A DNA stretch of 64,000 bases from NCBI RefSeq assembly GCF_007625205.1, contig NZ_VMNI01000006.1:1-64000 (forward strand), read 5' to 3'. The notes under the pieces are model-generated. The model was not told the origin of the DNA, made no database searches, and was given only the letters and a program-made list of their open reading frames with translations. The position numbers and the translations under genes are program-made. Source of the DNA: Denitromonas ohlonensis (lineage in GTDB: Bacteria; Pseudomonadota; Gammaproteobacteria; Burkholderiales; Rhodocyclaceae). The number at the start of each line of letters is the position of its first letter. Position 1 is the stretch's first letter. Below are positions 59,980-64,000 of the stretch, in pieces.

Positions 59980-61377
59980 TCAACCAAAAATGCGGCCAAG
60001 CACCCTAAAAGCTTTTCGAACAATTCGCTCAAAGACAGAAACTCGAGAAAGCCTGGCCATCTTTTCAGCATACGGACTCATATCCAGGAAATACAAATTC
60101 AAATCATCTTTGCTTTTTGCGCGAAGAAAGCTCTCATGACTCAACGTAGACATTCTCTGACGCAGACGAACGATAGACCGTCTTCGCCGAGTCAAACCAA
60201 CACTACCAGGAAGAACTCTTTTTATTGGGGCCCAAGTTCCGGCCCTTACCTTTTCCTCAAGCCGGAAAGACAAGCCGTCTCGACGATGTCGAAAGTTTCC
60301 GGCATTTGACTCAACCAAATCTCGCGGGGAAAGAGGTTCAAAAGACACATCTCCCCTCTCTTTTCCGCCCACAAAAATCTCGCCTATCGCGGCGTTACGC
60401 ACGACGACAACGTTCGTTCCTCTCCACTCATTCGCATACTTTGGTAGCCACGCGTCGCCAAAACAAACATCCGCTGTTTCAGCAAATATATCGTCGCAAT
60501 AATCACACGCTTCTAATTGAAATGCAGCATGCCCCCACAAAGCACCAAATAGTTTGCTAGAAGTTCGCTCGTGCTTTGCGCCACTTTTATCTGTCGCAGA
60601 AAATAGATACTCATGCACTTGCTTACCAGGAGCCTTAACACGAAAATCTACAGCGGCAAGGTCTCTAGGAGGGATGCCAAGCTGCCACGCGAGAAGCTCG
60701 GCGAAGGCCGGGCTTTTCAAATGACCACATACAAGACCAATTACGAATGGAAAACTATTGCGAACCGAAACATCGTGTTTCGAAAGTAGGCGAAGCGCTT
60801 TCACGTGACAAGGCACGCCAACAAAGGCATATCGCTTTGTCGTAGCAAGTGCTTGACGAACAGCACCATCAAAGCTCGCCGCATAGTACTGAGATTTGCG
60901 ATTTTCAAGGACTTCCTCAACGGATGAGGACACGCAAAAGCCGAACAAATCTCCTTCGTCGCCGCCATCCTTCCCTACGTGCACTACGCCATCAATCTCT
61001 CCGCGCGCCAACAATTCAACTAAAAGCCATGTCGTCAGCCCACCTGAACTACTGCCACGAACAACGCTGTCGTCAGAAACGCGGCCCGCATGCAAGGACT
61101 CATATTTTCCAATACCAGAATCGAAGTTCTTCGCGCGTGGAAATAGCTCTACACCAAGAACATCCTCATTATCCGAAACAGATGAAACAGGGCAGATACT
61201 TGCAATAAATTTTAGTCCATCGCGATCAACATCAGTCAGATTTGCGCGAGGCATTCCGTACTTATCACGAACTATACTAACTTTTGAATTAACCACTGCA
61301 CAGGCGCCGCACCCAACGCAAATATTGTTCGAGGCAACTTCAATCATTGGCTCATTGCTCTGCATTGTACTAAGCAT
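59980..61377 (-). CDS. FrhB-like (coenzyme F420 hydrogenase beta) iron-sulfur protein
   Basis: A 465-residue protein with the FrhB/FdhB N- and C-terminal domains, of the type often paired with polysaccharide pyruvyl transferases. N-terminal cysteines are Cys20, Cys23 and Cys26 (CVGCGAC) with a later Cys62 (ICP); the usual fourth Cys straight after the third is replaced by AVVN. Other parts: SSSGGLTTWLLVELLARG, YAFVGVPCHVKALRLL and CDYCDDIFAETADVCFGDAW. A redox function on sugar or pyruvyl groups is inferred. It overlaps the flippase gene by eight bases. Confidence 0.85.
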   Translation of the reverse strand: MLSTMQSNEPMIEVASNNICVGCGACAVVNSKVSIVRDKYGMPRANLTDVDRDGLKFIASICPVSSVSDNEDVLGVELFPRAKNFDSGIGKYESLHAGRVSDDSVVRGSSSGGLTTWLLVELLARGEIDGVVHVGKDGGDEGDLFGFCVSSSVEEVLENRKSQYYAASFDGAVRQALATTKRYAFVGVPCHVKALRLLSKHDVSVRNSFPFVIGLVCGHLKSPAFAELLAWQLGIPPRDLAAVDFRVKAPGKQVHEYLFSATDKSGAKHERTSSKLFGALWGHAAFQLEACDYCDDIFAETADVCFGDAWLPKYANEWRGTNVVVVRNAAIGEIFVGGKERGDVSFEPLSPRDLVESNAGNFRHRRDGLSFRLEEKVRAGTWAPIKRVLPGSVGLTRRRRSIVRLRQRMSTLSHESFLRAKSKDDLNLYFLDMSPYAEKMARLSRVSVFERIVRKAFRVLGRIFG

Positions 61378-62848
61378 GGGTTTGGCCTGATGTATGCGTT
61401 AGTAAAACTAAAATTGATTTAACCTCTTGCATCAACTTTTCTCCCGCAACTACAGCCCCGGCCAACAAATACGTCACGACAAACACAATTGACAATAAGA
61501 CCATTCTTAGGAAATCGTCACTACCAGAGATAAACATTAGATCTCGCGACCAGACGACAACCAGGTACGCTATTCCAGAGCATGCGAACCCAGGAATGCT
61601 CGCTAACATAACGTTGCGCAATGGAGTCAAAGTCGCTCTCGCTCCTAGATAAAAGCTAACCGGAGTGACGCACAACTGAGCCACAACGTAGCATGCGGCT
61701 ACATCCGTAATTGTAGAAACAGGCAAAAGCAGAAGAGCGGCGATACCAAAGGCAAACTTCAACACGTTCATGATGAATATTTGACCTGCTTTTCCAATAG
61801 CACCAATTGCTGAACTATTAAAAAACTGGACAACTTGCACCGCTCCAAGAAAGCATAACCACCGCGTAACCTGCTGCGCACCATCCCATTGTGGGCCAAA
61901 AAGAATGAGGCAAATTTCTGGCGCAAACGCAGCAACCATCGCGAATAGAGGAGTCACTGCAAACGATGAGAGAAACAGAAATCGCAGATAGGATCTGCGC
62001 ATTCTTTCGACATCCCCAGTCAGCTTTGACAAGGCACTTAGCGCCACATCGATTAGCGTTGACGCCAGCAATTGAAGCATCGTCAAATAGAGCTTAGATC
62101 CAACGGCGTACACTCCTAGGCCAGCCAAACCAAACTTTGACAAAATAATAAGATCGATAATTTTCCCAGAGAAAAAATCGAGCAAGCGGCTTCCAAACGC
62201 GTTCGTGCTGTATCTGAGAATACTTCTGAAAGACGAAGTTACGAACCGCTGACCCGGCGTCCACAGCGGCTTTCTATAGAGCACCAAGAAGGTAATCACT
62301 GCTGTGGCAATCGCCTGCCCGATCAGGCTCGCAGCGCCAAACCCGGCCACAGCCATAACCAGCGCAACGGAACATGAAATCAGACCGGCAAAGAGCGCCG
62401 CCTTTGCAGGCGTCTTGAAGTCCATGCTCCGACGCCGCATGGCAATTTCAAAGATGGATGCTGCAGTGAGGGGTGGAATCACCGCGGAGATGGCGATAAG
62501 CGATGCCGCGCCGGGAACCTTCAACAACTCAGCGATTTGATGAGAAAAGAAGAAGAGCACTGCCGATGCGACCACTGCGGTCAGCATCGACACGGCGAAC
62601 GGGAGGTTCAGATCGTCGTGAGACAAGTCCTTTCGCTGGACAATGGCATCCTGAAAACCTTGTTCGGCAAGGATGGCCACGAAGGCGAGGATCAGGATGA
62701 CCGTTTGCGCGAGGCCGAGCTCTGCAGGGGAGAGGAAGCGTGCAAGCACAAAGAAGACAGCCAGCGCGAAGAGCTTCACGCCCCAACTCTGCATCGCCGA
62801 CCAGGCGAGCGCGACGGCTGTGCGCTTCTTGAGCTGCTCGGTCACCAA
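61370..62848 (-). CDS. Wzx-like polysaccharide flippase
   Basis: A 492-residue membrane protein of the MATE/PST superfamily with about twelve to fourteen helices. The N-terminus TAVALAWSAMQSWGVKLFALAVF and the following RFLSPAELGLAQTVILIL are typical. It translocates lipid-linked repeat units across the inner membrane for polymerisation by the Wzy-like protein. It is upstream of all glycosyltransferases in this operon, and A+T-richer than the genome average seen here. Confidence 0.9.
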   Translation of the reverse strand: MVTEQLKKRTAVALAWSAMQSWGVKLFALAVFFVLARFLSPAELGLAQTVILILAFVAILAEQGFQDAIVQRKDLSHDDLNLPFAVSMLTAVVASAVLFFFSHQIAELLKVPGAASLIAISAVIPPLTAASIFEIAMRRRSMDFKTPAKAALFAGLISCSVALVMAVAGFGAASLIGQAIATAVITFLVLYRKPLWTPGQRFVTSSFRSILRYSTNAFGSRLLDFFSGKIIDLIILSKFGLAGLGVYAVGSKLYLTMLQLLASTLIDVALSALSKLTGDVERMRRSYLRFLFLSSFAVTPLFAMVAAFAPEICLILFGPQWDGAQQVTRWLCFLGAVQVVQFFNSSAIGAIGKAGQIFIMNVLKFAFGIAALLLLPVSTITDVAACYVVAQLCVTPVSFYLGARATLTPLRNVMLASIPGFACSGIAYLVVVWSRDLMFISGSDDFLRMVLLSIVFVVTYLLAGAVVAGEKLMQEVKSILVLLTHTSGQTHA

Positions 62849-62899
62849 AGCCTCCAGGCGACGATACGACTTTCAATCTCGCGAACGAACATCATTGGA

Positions 62900-63586
62900 C
62901 TACTGCACCCCAGAGCCGGCCAGTTGTACGCGTGACCTTTCAGGCAACTGCTGCAGCAGCTCTTTGATGAAACGTTCGTGAATATCGAATGCTCTTGGGC
63001 TGTCGTTGTCGATTGAGGAGACGCGAAAGAGCAGACCGTCTGGAATTTCGCCTTTCAAGCCATACCGAAGTTCGATCAATCGACGATCCAGCCCCCCGAG
63101 CGTGAGGTACTCGCCGAGCGTGGTCCAATACGTGACCGGTTCCTTGCGCTGCGTACCGAGTTTTGTCTCCAGCCGGCGAACAGGCAGGTTCGAATGGTCT
63201 GTAGACACTGACCCTTTGCTGTTTGACACGACCTCGAAGCCTTGTGCGGGGTAGCAGACTTCGGGGTAGTGCACCCCAAGCGCCTCGCCGCTGCGCTGGT
63301 CAGCGCCGTAGGCGATCGACAGCATGATCCGGTAGCCATCTGGTCGAAGGTAGGTGCGAGAAAGCGTCTGGTCGTAGACCCGCTTGATGTTTTCCTCTTG
63401 AACCGGATTCACCACGGCGACAACCTGATTTGGATCGAGCGCCCAAGAACCAAATTTGTCAGGCACAATCTCCTCCAGATTCGGCTTTCCGTTCTGCTCC
63501 ACAAGCTTGATTGTGGGCGTGAGGGCATGCGCGGAAATCACGCTCAGGATCATCAGCGCCAAGAGAACGAGGCTGGTCCGCTTCAT
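62900..63586 (-). CDS. epsI: Exosortase-associated EpsI protein
   Basis: A 228-residue EpsI-domain protein, of the B type paired with XrtB exosortases. An N-terminal signal/anchor (about 4-22) is followed by the domain with [27 protein letters not shown], which is the classic EpsI motif with the invariant CYP. It is exported and likely helps exosortase or polymer assembly; its exact role is undetermined. Its ATG overlaps the exosortase stop by four bases. Confidence 0.9.
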   Translation of the reverse strand: MKRTSLVLLALMILSVISAHALTPTIKLVEQNGKPNLEEIVPDKFGSWALDPNQVVAVVNPVQEENIKRVYDQTLSRTYLRPDGYRIMLSIAYGADQRSGEALGVHYPEVCYPAQGFEVVSNSKGSVSTDHSNLPVRRLETKLGTQRKEPVTYWTTLGEYLTLGGLDRRLIELRYGLKGEIPDGLLFRVSSIDNDSPRAFDIHERFIKELLQQLPERSRVQLAGSGVQ

Positions 63587-64000
63587 GGTCGAACCCCCAC
63601 CGTGCCACTTTCTTCGTGTTTCCGGCCGCTGCGCCCGGTCCGCATCAACGCCTGTAATGTTGAGTCGACTGCGATGATCAATAGCAACGCAGTAACGAAA
63701 AGCACCATGCCTGCAAAGCCGTGCAGGAAGCCCTGCCCGGCCTCATCTCCGAAGTAGTAAGTGATGAGCGTAAGCGCCATCACGCGAATGACGTTCGCGG
63801 AAAATGAAATCGGAACGATCAGAATTCCCAACGTGACGTTTCGAACCAGCGAGTCGTGTCGAACGATGTTGAGATATAGAAGACCTAAGGCCTCAAGCGT
63901 AAATAAGGTGTGAAGACCCGCACAGGCGTCAGCCACGAGCAGTTTGTATTGGCCGATCTGAAGAATAACGCCCGACCGTGCGATCGGATAACCGGCGCCA
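63583..64000 (-). CDS. xrtB: Exosortase B, partial (N-terminus outside the window)
   Basis: The last 138 residues of a polytopic exosortase/transpeptidase. The active-site triad pattern is present: Cys in [13 protein letters not shown], Arg in [12 protein letters not shown] and His in [11 protein letters not shown], in the usual order in adjoining helices. It is expected to cut PEP-CTERM sorting signals and attach proteins to the cell surface or polymer. The B type is inferred from the EpsI partner. The 5' part of the gene lies beyond the right edge. Confidence 0.9.
   Translation of the reverse strand, partial: GAGYPIARSGVILQIGQYKLLVADACAGLHTLFTLEALGLLYLNIVRHDSLVRNVTLGILIVPISFSANVIRVMALTLITYYFGDEAGQGFLHGFAGMVLFVTALLLIIAVDSTLQALMRTGRSGRKHEESGTVGVRP

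Overview
The window is a GC-rich, densely coded chromosomal segment of a betaproteobacterium, most like Rhodocyclales/Zoogloeaceae (Azoarcus, Thauera, Zoogloea, Denitromonas type). The signs are the order pilMNOPQ-aroK-aroB-dgt-gltB-gltD, a MaoC-phosphate acetyltransferase fusion next to acetate kinase, mrcA divergent from pilM, cyaY/lptM/lysA, and an exosortase-B (XrtB/EpsI) exopolysaccharide locus. This placement is inferred from gene content; no database was searched. I saw no rRNA, tRNA or CRISPR array.

Layout. 0-1.7 kb: accessory edge with a lipoprotein, a GNAT acetyltransferase, short dispersed repeats and an IS3-type OrfA relic. 1.7-7.6 kb: glutaminase, a DUF3422 membrane protein, a GcvA-like LysR regulator, a decayed second GNAT copy, a DUF2254 membrane protein and a GFA-family protein. 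7.6-13.2 kb: a LysR regulator divergent from an oxidoreductase set (MDR, luciferase-like, SDR), then an aspartokinase of the ectoine-cluster type. 13.3-16.9 kb: a formate/nitrite transporter and a PP2C-plus-kinase fusion, divergent from cyanase. 17.2-20.1 kb: a large hybrid histidine kinase. 20.2-26.2 kb: glmS and glmU, divergent from MaoC-Pta and ackA. 26.4-32.7 kb: gltB and gltD, with a relic of a second gltD tail. 32.9-40.7 kb: pilMNOPQ, aroK, aroB and dgt. 40.8-45.2 kb: mrcA, cyaY, lptM and lysA.

45.3-64 kb is a surface-polysaccharide region. It has a PEP-CTERM protein, rmlBADC for dTDP-L-rhamnose, a CopG/ParE toxin-antitoxin pair, a beta-CASP metallo-beta-lactamase, and a long leftward operon. 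That operon holds, in transcription order from the right edge, exosortase (cut by the edge), EpsI, a Wzx-like flippase, an FrhB-like protein, a polysaccharide pyruvyl transferase, a GT4, a Wzy/WaaL-like polymerase, a secreted protein of unknown function, and two more GT4 enzymes. Its middle (about 54-62.8 kb) is visibly richer in A+T than the rest, as expected for exchangeable polysaccharide genes.

The rml genes can supply dTDP-rhamnose to the glycosyltransferases. Wzx and Wzy would export and polymerise the repeat unit. XrtB/EpsI belongs to the PEP-CTERM sorting system, and a candidate substrate lies about 17 kb away. The most unusual signals are: a family of long intergenic palindromes packed between 46 and 51.4 kb, two of which bracket the toxin-antitoxin pair; the duplicated gltD tail; the GNAT and IS relics with a shared 22-bp dispersed motif near the left end; the transporter/kinase/cyanase module with a structured leader; and the unknown secreted protein translationally coupled to the polymerase gene.
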